From Henningerozyma blattae CBS 6284 (lineage: Eukaryota; Ascomycota; Saccharomycetes; Saccharomycetales; Saccharomycetaceae), in contig NC_020190.1 of assembly GCF_000315915.1 (NCBI RefSeq), forward strand, positions 558,001 through 622,000: a stretch of 64,000 bases of DNA, read 5' to 3'. A program made the position numbers and the translations under genes. Below the pieces are notes generated by a model, which was not told the DNA's origin, did no database searches, and saw only the letters and a program-made list of their open reading frames with translations. Shown piece by piece: positions 30,075 to 37,866 of the stretch. Position 1 is the first letter of the stretch, and each line of letters starts with the position of its first letter.

Positions 30075-30130
30075 TTCGTAAAGCTGTCGATTAGTTGTAC
30101 AAATTTTTAACGATAATATTCTATAAAAAA

Positions 30131-30155
30131 TTTTTTTTTTTTTTTTTTTTTTTTT
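30131..30155. repeat. Poly(T) tract of 25
   Basis: An uninterrupted T run between the perfect ZRE and the ZRT2 start. Poly(dA:dT) tracts are typical nucleosome-excluding promoter elements in yeast; the exact length is sensitive to sequencing error. Confidence 0.85.
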
Positions 30156-30533
30156 AATTTCATTTTTTTAGTTTTTGAGACATTTTAAAGGTTCATCGTT
30201 AAAAATTGTCTTAGTTTAAAGGATGGGCGTTAATTATAAAAATGACATGAATATCAACAATTTTACTCTCAATTTGTTTATCTTGTAATTTTATTTCTTG
30301 TGTCATAATAACATATCACCAGTGGTTTTTCTCAAAGCAACAGTATAAGATAATAAATAATATTATAGTTACAGTAATTAATTAATTAATTAATTTAGGA
30401 AAACGCACTTTAATATAATACCCAATTTTTAGGAATTAATAAAAATAATAATAATAAAATATAATATTTTTATTTTTAATAATAATAAAAGTTTAAAATA
30501 ATCAAGAGTAATAATAATATTTGTTAATTAAAA

Positions 30534-31817
30534 ATGTCGTCCAGTTCATATTATCTTTACAGAAGAGATGATTCTACTCCTACCCCAGCTTGTCCAACTC
30601 AAAACGATTACGATGGTCGTGATAATTTGAGAATTTTAGCTGTGTTTATGTTATTAATATCTTCTTCAATTGGTGTCTTTTTCCCAATTCTAGCTTCTAG
30701 ATATTCATTTATAAGAATTCCCCCTATCTTTTTCTTTATTGCCAAATTTTTTGGTTCAGGTGTTATTGTTGCCACAGCATTTATTCATTTATTACAACCT
30801 GCATACGATGAATTAAATGATCCATGTTTAGGTGGTGTTTGGCAAGAATATCCATGGGCATTTGGTATATGTCTAATGGCATTATTCTTAATTTTCTTTT
30901 CAGAATTAATGGCCCATTATTTCATTGAAAGGAATGAAAGAAAGAATGGTGGTAAAGTACCAGATCCCCATGCTAGTCATTTCCGTAATCCAGAATTTCG
31001 TGGTCACAAGCATGGTGCTGATAATGAAAGTGGTGAAATGATGGAGAAGGAAGATCAAGTTGGCAGTCCTAGTGACGATCTAGAGAGTCAAGAAAATGAT
31101 AGCATAGTGGAACGTGATGCTGGTGCATCGGATGAATATCGTTTCTATAATGAAGAAGAAGATGTTAAACGTGGCGATCGTGAAAACGTCCACTCAGTAG
31201 CGGATGGCAAGAACGAGAATCTTGTATTTAGCGAACATAATGTAGAAGTTAGTGAAGATAGTGAAGACAGTGATGGTTTATTCGCGGCAGAAAGAAAACC
31301 TGAAGATGTTAGTAATTCTGAATATGTTAGGGAATTAGTGAGTGTTATGATCTTGGAAAGTGGTATTATTGCACACTCTATCTTCATTGGTCTATCATTA
31401 TCAGTTGCAGGTAAAGAATTCGATACATTATTTGTTGTTTTGATTTTCCACCAAATGTTCGAAGGTTTAGGTTTGGGTACCAGAGTTGCCGAAGTTGAAT
31501 GGCCATATTCGAAGAGATATACTCCATGGATCTTGGGGGCTTGCTTCGGTGTGACAACACCTATCTCTGCAGCCATTGGTATTGGTGTGAGACATTCATG
31601 GGTTCCAGGTTCCAGATCAGCATTGATTGTCAATGGTATCTTTGATTCCATCAGTGCTGGTATTTTAATCTATACCGGTCTAGTTGAATTAATGGCACAC
31701 GAATTTTTGTATGCTAATAATTTCGAAGGTAAGAATAGTCTAAAGAAATTATTACTAGCGTATTTTGTGATGTGTTGCGGTTGTGGTCTAATGGCGTTGT
31801 TAGGTAAATGGGCTTAG
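30534..31817 (+). CDS. ZRT2: Zrt2-type plasma-membrane zinc transporter (ZIP family)
   Basis: This is a ZIP-family zinc importer. The 427-residue product is closer to Zrt2 (422) than to Zrt1: DDS near the N-terminus, ILASRYSFIRIPP, AKFFGSGVIVATAFIHLLQP, EYPWAFGICLMALFL, and the end MCCGCGLMALLGKWA. Eight membrane helices are expected; the metal-site helices carry HSIFIGLSLSVA, HQMFEGLGLGTRV and TGLVELMAHEFLY. The cytosolic loop (about 140-265) is acidic and has few histidines. In S. cerevisiae ZRT2 is YLR130C, not next to PNP1 and SEC13, so its place here is non-syntenic. A perfect Zap1 site upstream supports zinc control. Confidence 0.92.
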   Translation: MSSSSYYLYRRDDSTPTPACPTQNDYDGRDNLRILAVFMLLISSSIGVFFPILASRYSFIRIPPIFFFIAKFFGSGVIVATAFIHLLQPAYDELNDPCLGGVWQEYPWAFGICLMALFLIFFSELMAHYFIERNERKNGGKVPDPHASHFRNPEFRGHKHGADNESGEMMEKEDQVGSPSDDLESQENDSIVERDAGASDEYRFYNEEEDVKRGDRENVHSVADGKNENLVFSEHNVEVSEDSEDSDGLFAAERKPEDVSNSEYVRELVSVMILESGIIAHSIFIGLSLSVAGKEFDTLFVVLIFHQMFEGLGLGTRVAEVEWPYSKRYTPWILGACFGVTTPISAAIGIGVRHSWVPGSRSALIVNGIFDSISAGILIYTGLVELMAHEFLYANNFEGKNSLKKLLLAYFVMCCGCGLMALLGKWA

Positions 31818-32292
31818 ATGAGAGTCGAACAAAAAAAATAATATAGTTTCATTAATTTATACATTTGATATATATATATATTTCTATTTGTATGCTTAAA
31901 ATCTGAATTTCTGAGAGTTGCGGTGGGCTTGCGTGTATATTTTTTTTTGCTTTTTAAATTGGTTTTTTTTTTGTTCTTTAATTTAGGAAAAGTAATAATT
32001 GTGTGATTTACATTTGTTAGTACGCTTACAAATTATTTAAAATGAGAATAGGTTATGTGAATGAGTTATTTTTTTTTTTGTATTGTAGTGTATTGTATTT
32101 TACTAGTATAAATACATCTATATAAAAGATTATAGTTATGATACGCGACTGGGGGTGTGGACTTTTTCAACTATTCTTGTAAAAATTTGCACATTTTTTT
32201 TAAAGATTTTTGCTTTTTAAATTTTTTATTTTTTTTTTTTTTGCTCTTTAATTTGAAAAAAGTAATAGTTGTATAGTTACAACTTTGATAAA
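31818..32292. other. ZRT2/SEC13 convergent interval with a duplicated segment
   Basis: A 475-bp gap between two convergent stop codons, made of T-rich tracts. Two diverged copies of a roughly 70-bp segment are present (separate entry). Otherwise I see nothing. Confidence 0.6.
31941..32280. repeat. Diverged direct repeat of about 70 bp
   Basis: Segments at about 31941-32010 and 32205-32280 share, in order, TTTTGCTTTTTAAATT, a T-run, CTTTAATTT and AAAAGTAATA followed by TTGT. The runs differ in length. The second copy ends next to the SEC13 stop codon. They look like a local duplication in 3' flanking DNA. Confidence 0.7.
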
Positions 32293-33189
32293 TCATTGTG
32301 CCACCACACCGGCCTGTTCCCAACCACCTTGCAAGTTCTCCTTCCATAAAGTAATACGGTTATCACCACCCGATAAAGCCAAGACGTTCCCTGATAGAGA
32401 CCAAGATGCACGCCATAAGACATCTGGGAATCTTTCTTGTTGTAGAGAAGTCTTTCTCCAAACACCTTCGTTACCTGACTGAGTCCAAATTATACAAGTT
32501 CTATCCTGAGAAACACTTGCAATGCACGAACCTAATAATACACTCGGAGACCAAGTTACGTCTCTAACCCAGTCCGAATGGCCTTCTAAAGTATCTTCCA
32601 GAATATAAGTATTTGCAGCTTGATCGAATTTCCAAATCTTGACGAGATTATCAGCACCACCGGTGACGAACCTTCTCAATGGAAGTGGCTTTTCGGTCGG
32701 ATTCTTTGGCGATTGGATGGTGGCAGGAGCCCAAGCAGCAGAATTGACACCCACAGCATGGGCGTCTAACACCATTGGGTTTTGAGTGCCATTTTCTTTG
32801 AATTCCACAACTGATATTTTCCCATCTGAAGAGGCAGCCAGTAGCACTGCCCCATATTCATGAGGAGCCCATTTGACAGAATTTACCGAGGCCGAATGTA
32901 CGGAATGGACTGCGATTTGTGACCAAGTACCGTTTTCTTCCTTCCATATGATGACTTTACCGTCGTACGAACACGAGGCCAAGATTGTTCCGAATTTCGG
33001 ATGGGCCCAATCGATTCTCCAGACAGGACCTTCATGGCCTGTTAGAGTGGTCAATAGCTTGTGCGAGTCGCCATCGATTTCGTATATTTTGATTGTTTTA
33101 TCTGACGAGCAGGTGGCCAACTTGCGACCGTAATAATCCAACACTGTATCGTGGATGATGTCGGAATGGATATTAGAAATGACGACCAT
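32293..33189 (-). CDS. SEC13: Sec13, COPII / nuclear pore / SEA complex WD40 protein
   Basis: Sec13 is a six-bladed WD40 protein that pairs with Sec31 in the COPII coat, with Nup145C in the Y-complex of the nuclear pore, and with Sea4 in the SEA complex. The 298-residue product is the same size as in S. cerevisiae (297). The start [20 protein letters not shown] and the blades [45 protein letters not shown] and [13 protein letters not shown] are near identical to the family. It is convergent with ZRT2 and divergent from MET8. In S. cerevisiae it neighbours PNP1, which fits apart from the ZRT2 insertion. Base composition is less AT-biased than its left neighbours. Confidence 0.97.
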   Translation of the reverse strand: MVVISNIHSDIIHDTVLDYYGRKLATCSSDKTIKIYEIDGDSHKLLTTLTGHEGPVWRIDWAHPKFGTILASCSYDGKVIIWKEENGTWSQIAVHSVHSASVNSVKWAPHEYGAVLLAASSDGKISVVEFKENGTQNPMVLDAHAVGVNSAAWAPATIQSPKNPTEKPLPLRRFVTGGADNLVKIWKFDQAANTYILEDTLEGHSDWVRDVTWSPSVLLGSCIASVSQDRTCIIWTQSGNEGVWRKTSLQQERFPDVLWRASWSLSGNVLALSGGDNRITLWKENLQGGWEQAGVVAQ

Positions 33190-33336
33190 GCTGTGTCTAC
33201 GGATGGATTTATATATTTTTCGAGTCTTTACAGGTTTGTTTTATACTATTTAAAGGTATACACACTAATATAAATCAAGTCTTTTCAGTTTTCAATATGC
33301 TTTATTTTTCAATTTTTTCAAATACAGATCGAGCAT

Positions 33337-33358
33337 GTGCGGGTGCGTGTGCGGGTGC
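33337..33358 (-). promoter_or_regulatory. Two Rap1-like sites, 12 bp apart
   Basis: TGTGCGGGTG occurs at 33337-33346 and 33349-33358. On the minus strand this is CACCCGCACA, fitting the Rap1 core CACCCRNACA. The repeat of GTGCGG/GTGCGT hexamers also resembles telomere-type TG-rich DNA. The sites are about 150 bp upstream of SEC13. Confidence 0.6.
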
Positions 33359-33367
33359 GTGTGGGCG

Positions 33368-33375
33368 TTACCCGG
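33368..33375 (+). promoter_or_regulatory. Reb1 site
   Basis: TTACCCGG, ten bases after the second Rap1-like site. A Rap1-Rap1-Reb1 order is typical of strong general-regulatory-factor promoters. Confidence 0.65.
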
Positions 33376-33573
33376 AGAGCCGGAGAGCTAAAATTCCCGG
33401 AATGTCCTACTGTAGCATACTGTGAATACACCAAGCCTTGTCCACAGGCTGCTTAGAACTCGGAAGATGGGCGGCTAAAGGCAGTGGCCAACTGCGATTC
33501 GGACGGCGACCGAATTACATAATACGACCCACTGCCACACTGCCTTAGTAAGCAGGCCAAGCTCTCCACCCTG

Positions 33574-33599
33574 ACACCACGTGCGATGGCACGTGGTGT
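33574..33599. promoter_or_regulatory. Inverted pair of CACGTG boxes upstream of MET8
   Basis: ACACCACGTGC (33574-33584) and GCACGTGGTGT (33589-33599) are perfect 11-bp inverted arms around four bases, each containing CACGTG. Cbf1-Met4-Met28 acts at such boxes on sulphur genes, and MET8 makes sirohaem for sulphite reductase, so a Cbf1 role is likely. Confidence 0.75.
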
Positions 33600-33644
33600 G
33601 GCGTGTGTGTGCATATGGCGATGCACAGACACGATTGCTCCACG

Positions 33645-33651
33645 TATATAA
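33645..33651 (+). promoter_or_regulatory. MET8 TATA box
   Basis: TATATAA, 46 bp after the E-box pair and 133 bp before the MET8 ATG at 33778. This spacing fits a start site between the two and supports that ATG. Confidence 0.65.
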
Positions 33652-33777
33652 GGCCCCCTGCTCGCCACAGAATAGCCCCCTCCTCTCCTCCCCACGTTGC
33701 CCCCACGTTGCCCCCACTTCACCCCCACTTCACCCCCACGCTCATCCCTTGCTCTACCCCCACTTCACCCCACGCCC

Positions 33778-34575
33778 ATGTCCGCTGCTCCACCCTCGCC
33801 ACCCCCTCACGTCTCCGCCCAGTCTTTGCCGCTGGCCCATCGTCTCGCAGGCAAAAAAGTGCTGCTCATTGGGGCAGGCTCTGTGGCCCACACCCGTCTG
33901 CTCAAGCTGATCCCCACCGGAGCACGTGTCACTCTGATCAGCGACCGTGTCAGTCCCGCCGTGCAACGTGATTTCCTCGATAAAGGCCTCGTCGCACGTC
34001 ACGTGGCAGAGCCCTGGGACCGTGCTAAAGCCGCAGCACGTGACCCCATGCGCGGCTACCATCTGGTACTCATCACGTTACCTCGTAGCAACCAGCAGCT
34101 GTCACGCGACATCTATGCCTTTTACAAGTGTCACCATGGTGAACAACAACTGGTGAATGTGGCTGATGAACCTGGACTTTGTGATTTTTATTTTGGGGCC
34201 GATCTTGTATTGGCCTGTGAAAAGACTCCACAACATGCGATAACACTAAGTGTGTGTTCTGGCGGAGGCGCGCCCAGGTTTGCCGCCTTGCTTCGGGATT
34301 ATATCCAGGCTGTGTTGGATCCGATGCAATCCACACTGTTGGCCGGGTTTGCCCAACTGAGCTCGTTAAGGGCGGCTATCCGCGCCCTGCCTTCGCCGGA
34401 GTCGGCACGTGACATCGGCCACCGTATGCGCTGGGTGCGCCACGTGACCGACGCGCTGGGTCTGGCACGTGCCTCGCGCCTGGACGTTGCACGTGCTGTC
34501 GGATTGTACAGGGACACGGAGATTGGCGAGAAGCAGCTGCCCGGAGAGGAGGAGATCGCGAGACTGCTCACGTGA
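33778..34575 (+). CDS. MET8: Met8, bifunctional sirohaem synthase dehydrogenase/ferrochelatase
   Basis: Met8 oxidises precorrin-2 with NAD and inserts iron to give sirohaem, the cofactor of sulphite reductase in methionine synthesis. I start it at the first ATG, 33778 (265 residues; S. cerevisiae 274); the frame is open further up but has only a TTG. The Rossmann motif is GAGSVA at 32-37, and the bifunctional-site block LVNVADEPGLCDFYFGAD places the catalytic aspartate at 130. The region between these has drifted and lacks a loop found in S. cerevisiae. The gene is strikingly GC-rich, uses C/G-ending codons, and its frame contains eight CACGTG motifs (33923, 34000, 34037, 34406, 34441, 34466, 34490, 34569, the last over the stop codon). 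The SDS24 neighbour matches YBR213W/YBR214W, so it is native, not transferred. Confidence 0.93.
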   Translation: MSAAPPSPPPHVSAQSLPLAHRLAGKKVLLIGAGSVAHTRLLKLIPTGARVTLISDRVSPAVQRDFLDKGLVARHVAEPWDRAKAAARDPMRGYHLVLITLPRSNQQLSRDIYAFYKCHHGEQQLVNVADEPGLCDFYFGADLVLACEKTPQHAITLSVCSGGGAPRFAALLRDYIQAVLDPMQSTLLAGFAQLSSLRAAIRALPSPESARDIGHRMRWVRHVTDALGLARASRLDVARAVGLYRDTEIGEKQLPGEEEIARLLT

Positions 34576-34648
34576 CGGGGCTCTGGTGATTTTTTGTTTT
34601 TGGGTTAACCCCGCTACCCCGCCCCTTGTCTTGGAAAAATGTCGTGCA

Positions 34649-34656
34649 TATATAAA
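34649..34656 (+). promoter_or_regulatory. SDS23/24 TATA box
   Basis: TATATAAA, 113 bp before the SDS24 ATG, in the 193-bp gap after MET8. The stretch between them is made of short AATTAG and AAGCAC repeats. Confidence 0.55.
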
Positions 34657-34768
34657 CAATACGAAACGGCAAGCGTATTTAGTGTAATACAGTTAGGATT
34701 GGAATTAATTAGAATTAATTAGAATTAGAATTACAAATTCAAGCACAAGCACAACCACGTTTGTATAA

Positions 34769-35884
34769 ATGTCCCTCTCCAACTCCCAACCGGTCGTACC
34801 GATCGACTGGAACACCATCAAACTACAAACCTTGGTCCAAACAAACAAACTCATCACCGTCGAATCGTCACTCTCCATCGAAGAGGCCTTCAACACCCTG
34901 ATCAAATACAACCTCACTTCCTTGCCAGTGCGTCTGTCACACTCGCCCCAAACACCAATTGCCGACCAATATCTCGCTTTCAATTACAACGACTTGAACT
35001 CATACCTCTTGTTGGCCCTGAACAAGGTCTCTGTCGCAGACCCCACCATCACTGCAGACTGTCAAAACGGCAAACCAGTCAAAGTCGGCGACTTCATCAC
35101 CGTCGCGGAAAACAAATTGAAATTCTCCACCTTGGACCTCAACGACTCTCTCGACATGGCAATCGATATCCTCGGCAAAGGTATCCATAGACTGGCCATC
35201 CTAGATACCCCAAACAACACCATCCTCGGCATTCTGTCTCAAAGAAGACTGATCAAATATATCTGGGACAATGCAAGACTTTTCAAAAACATCCAACCCA
35301 TCTTGAACAAATCTCTAAGAGAATTGCAAATAGGCAATTACAACACCCAGAATTTCAAAATACAACAGAGCAGAGTCATCTCCATCAATGGCGACGAGCC
35401 TCTAATAAAGGCTCTTTTCAAAATGCATCACGAAAAAATCTCCTCCATCGCCGTTGTCGATAATCAATTCAATCTGTTGGGCAACATTTCCGTCACAGAC
35501 GTCAAACATGTCACCAGAACCTCTCAATACCCTCTCCTCCACAAGAATTGCCGTCATTTCATCTCCATAATATTAAATTCCAGAGGCTTGGAAAATGGCA
35601 AAGACTCGTTCCCCATTTTCCACGTCTACCCTTCAAGTTCCCTAGCAAGAACTTTGGCAAAGCTTGTTGCCACGAAATCTCACAGATTATGGATTGTTCA
35701 ACAACCTTCCGCCTCCATAGACTCTGCAACTTCCTCCACAAGTTCTTCCACAACCACTTTGGATCAAGATTTTACCGGGTTATATGAAAAGGAATATAGA
35801 ACAGGGAAATTAATCGGTGTCGTCAGTTTGACTGATATTTTATTTGTCTTGGCAAAACAAAATACAAACAGCGCCACCAACTAA
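34769..35884 (+). CDS. SDS24: Sds23/Sds24 family CBS-domain protein, short form
   Basis: Sds23 and Sds24 are paired CBS-domain proteins that act against PP2A-type phosphatases in mitosis and in cell separation. The 371-residue product has four CBS-type units with LGILSQRRLIKYIWDNARLF, SRVISINGDEPLIKALFKM and GNISVTDVKHVTRTSQYPLL, then KDSFPIFHVYPSSSLARTL and KLIGVVSLTDILF. It is much shorter than the S. cerevisiae pair (527): the Ser/Asn-rich N-terminus and most of the low-complexity linker are missing. An in-frame TAA immediately before the ATG excludes an upstream start. MET8 on the left is the YBR214W context and GEP7 plus RAD6 on the right is the YGL056C context, so it represents the undivided ancestor of both. 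Codon use goes from C-rich at the 5' end to AT-rich at the 3' end. Confidence 0.93.
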   Translation: MSLSNSQPVVPIDWNTIKLQTLVQTNKLITVESSLSIEEAFNTLIKYNLTSLPVRLSHSPQTPIADQYLAFNYNDLNSYLLLALNKVSVADPTITADCQNGKPVKVGDFITVAENKLKFSTLDLNDSLDMAIDILGKGIHRLAILDTPNNTILGILSQRRLIKYIWDNARLFKNIQPILNKSLRELQIGNYNTQNFKIQQSRVISINGDEPLIKALFKMHHEKISSIAVVDNQFNLLGNISVTDVKHVTRTSQYPLLHKNCRHFISIILNSRGLENGKDSFPIFHVYPSSSLARTLAKLVATKSHRLWIVQQPSASIDSATSSTSSSTTTLDQDFTGLYEKEYRTGKLIGVVSLTDILFVLAKQNTNSATN

Positions 35885-36074
35885 TGACTATTTAAATTCC
35901 TTTTTTATTTTTTTTTTTTTTTTTTTTGTCGTTTTTTTTTATCCTTACCTTATTTAACTTTGTTAATTTGTAATTTTCTATTGATATATATCTCCGGTAC
36001 AAAGTGGAACTTTATTATTTTATTTTTTTTTTTTGTTTTGTCCCTCCCCTCCCTCACAAACAATCAACCATTCG

Positions 36075-36566
36075 ATGTTTAAATCAAAACTGGCCAAAAC
36101 CATCAACAAGAGAAATCTATCTCTCCTAGATAAATTGAAACCTCCACAAGATGGTGCTCAAGCATACCCTCAAGTCTTTTCAGATTTAAAACAATTAATC
36201 ATACCTTCCTCTTTTGATCCTTCAGAAGATGATTCCACCATCTTAGCAACCCCGGAAAAATTGATTGATCAATATAAACAAATTAATAATAATACACAAC
36301 TTGGACACTTTGTTTCCAAGATTAATGATACAGATCGTCATTATTTATCTCAACATCTTAATGAATTATCTGAAAATTCTCAAAATTGGAATTCCCTTGA
36401 TAAAGGTTTGATAAAATTACAATATTATTTAGCATTCGGTAATATTGGACCACGGAATGTGGAAAACTTACAGAAACCCTCACCTCAATCGATAGACCCC
36501 TTGACAAGAAAAGTCTTGTATTTATCTTCAATCATTGCTCTAGCTGCAATTGCAAACACTTTTTAA
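36075..36566 (+). CDS. GEP7: Gep7-like mitochondrial protein
   Basis: Gep7 is a mitochondrial protein of unknown biochemical role found through genetic interaction with prohibitins. The 163-residue product is shorter than the S. cerevisiae protein (287) but shares the pattern LIKLQYYLAFGNIGPRN and, near the C-terminus, SIDPLTRKVLYLSSIIALAA, a single hydrophobic segment. The N-terminus MFKSKLAKTINKRNLSLLD is basic and amphipathic, as for a matrix presequence. I start at 36075, the first ATG; an open frame goes up to a TTG at 36033. Its place between SDS23/24 and RAD6 is exactly that of YGL057C, which is the main support. Confidence 0.82.
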   Translation: MFKSKLAKTINKRNLSLLDKLKPPQDGAQAYPQVFSDLKQLIIPSSFDPSEDDSTILATPEKLIDQYKQINNNTQLGHFVSKINDTDRHYLSQHLNELSENSQNWNSLDKGLIKLQYYLAFGNIGPRNVENLQKPSPQSIDPLTRKVLYLSSIIALAAIANTF

Positions 36567-36618
36567 AACGTGTGTTAACGTAAACGCTACTTTGATCAAT
36601 CTATAATTATACATAAAT

Positions 36619-36668
36619 ACATAAAAATTACCATCCATCACGTACATAAAAATTATCATCCATCACGT
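36619..36668. repeat. 25-bp tandem duplication
   Basis: Two head-to-tail copies (36619-36643 and 36644-36668) differ by one base; each contains CATCCATCACGT. They lie in the convergent GEP7/RAD6 3' region. Confidence 0.85.
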
Positions 36669-36725
36669 ACATATATTCTTTTACATATACGTTTGTCATA
36701 ATTCCATTTTATTTATTTTTTCATT

Positions 36726-36766
36726 TTTTGCTTTTGCTTTTGCTTTTGCTTTTGCTTTTGCTTTTG
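36726..36766. repeat. TTTTGC hexamer array
   Basis: Six complete TTTTGC units plus TTTTG, ending 13 bp before the RAD6 stop codon, so in the RAD6 3' UTR. Confidence 0.92.
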
Positions 36767-36779
36767 ATCCCACTATACA

Positions 36780-37304
36780 TCACTCTTCATCTTCATCGTC
36801 ATCTCCATCTTCATCACTATCTTCTTCATCATCATCCATATCCTCCATATTATCTTCCCATGATTTTTCTACCGTTTCTTTCACTTTCTTGACATATTGT
36901 GCTCGATGATCTTTAAATAACGTAGCAGCTTCTACATTGGCTGGTGATGCTGGATTTGGGTCATTAAATAAACTTTGAATCGATGTCAAGATCGAAGAAA
37001 CATCATAGGTGGGTGTCCATCTGTTTTGTAAAATATCTAAACAAATCTCTCCATTGGCATAAACATTGGGGTGAAACATTTCACTTAAAAACTTAACATG
37101 TGGTGGCTTATTTGGATATTCTTCATCGAATTCTAATACTAATCGAAATGTACCATCTTCATATGGTGTATCAGATGGACCTATAATCATTGCATTCCAT
37201 AACATCACATTATCTGGTAATGGTGATGCTGATATCCCAGGTGGCGAATCACTCTTGATTCTTTTGAAATCTCTCATTAATCTTCTTCTGGCTGGGGTAG
37301 ACAT
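36780..37304 (-). CDS. RAD6: Rad6, ubiquitin-conjugating enzyme E2
   Basis: Rad6 is the E2 that ubiquitinates PCNA with Rad18, histone H2B with Bre1, and N-degron substrates with Ubr1. The 174-residue product (S. cerevisiae 172) is almost invariant in the UBC fold: [36 protein letters not shown] with the catalytic cysteine at 88, and [20 protein letters not shown]. The long acidic tail from about residue 152 is typical of the Saccharomyces-type protein. Position next to GEP7 and PKP2 matches YGL058W. Certain. Confidence 0.98.
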   Translation of the reverse strand: MSTPARRRLMRDFKRIKSDSPPGISASPLPDNVMLWNAMIIGPSDTPYEDGTFRLVLEFDEEYPNKPPHVKFLSEMFHPNVYANGEICLDILQNRWTPTYDVSSILTSIQSLFNDPNPASPANVEAATLFKDHRAQYVKKVKETVEKSWEDNMEDMDDDEEDSDEDGDDDEDEE

Positions 37305-37436
37305 TATTAATTATTATTAATTTTATTAGAATTAGTATTATGATTAGTATTATTAAGATATATTTTTATATGCAGGGGAAGGTTGGCGAGGGTGTAGAGA
37401 GTGAAGGACAAATATGCAATTATAATAGTTGAAATG

Positions 37437-37438
<2 letters not shown>

Positions 37439-37468
<30 letters not shown>
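37439..37468. repeat. (AT)15 microsatellite
   Basis: Fifteen AT dinucleotides about 135 bp upstream of the RAD6 ATG. Confidence 0.93.
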
Positions 37469-37471
<3 letters not shown>

Positions 37472-37856
37472 GATATTCCCACTATATCTTGATTGTAGTA
37501 AAGTTTTTAATTTGTAAATTTGTATGGAAAAAAAAAAAAAAATTAGAGCCTTCTTAAAATTTGTATACAAGTTTTTGATTATGATATCACTGTCACTTTT
37601 TTTTTTTAAAAAACAAACTTATTTATTATTTAATAATTAATTTTTTTTTTCTTTGAATTACTAGTTTAATTTATATATTACAAATCAAAAAAAAAAAAAA
37701 AGTTCACAAGATTACCTTACTTGCATGGTATAATATCCACTAAATTATTCTTTTATTGTATTTCCGAGTGGAATCATTTATTATTACAAAGTAACCTTGA
37801 CCATAATTTATTAACAGCAGCAAAAAAAATTCCGTAAAAAAAAAAAAAAATCAAAT

Positions 37857-37866
37857 ATCACGTGAT
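37857..37866. promoter_or_regulatory. Palindromic E-box ATCACGTGAT
   Basis: A perfect 10-bp palindrome fitting the Cbf1/CDEI consensus RTCACRTG. It is about 555 bp upstream of RAD6, in the PKP2 3' flank. No centromere context (see rejected items). Confidence 0.5.

Larger units (their letters stand above)
29474..30533. promoter_or_regulatory. ZRT2 promoter region
   Basis: This 1.06-kb interval lies between PNP1 and ZRT2. It holds one perfect and two imperfect zinc-responsive elements (see separate entry and the ATTTTAAAGGT at 30182-30192), a run of 25 T (30131-30155) and an ATTA repeat at 30375-30397. No gene is visible. Confidence 0.65.
33190..33777. promoter_or_regulatory. GC-rich divergent SEC13/MET8 promoter
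   Basis: This 588-bp region is much more GC-rich than the window average. From SEC13 to MET8 it holds two Rap1-like sites, a Reb1 site, a Met31/32-like GCCACACTG (33534-33542), an inverted pair of CACGTG boxes, a TATA box, and C-rich tandem repeats (CCCCCACGTTG and CCCCCACTTCA types, 33690-33775) up to the MET8 start. It is also a synteny breakpoint. Confidence 0.65.

Noticed and set aside
33697..33777. Upstream extension of the MET8 frame
   Set aside because: It begins only at a TTG, lies within about 50-130 bp of the TATA box and encodes Pro/Thr-rich repeats from C-rich DNA. The first ATG at 33778 gives the usual length.
33778..34575. MET8 as a horizontally acquired gene because of its high GC
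   Set aside because: It is in the ancestral position next to SDS23/24, and the GC bias extends into non-coding flanks and the next gene, which fits a local compositional peak better.
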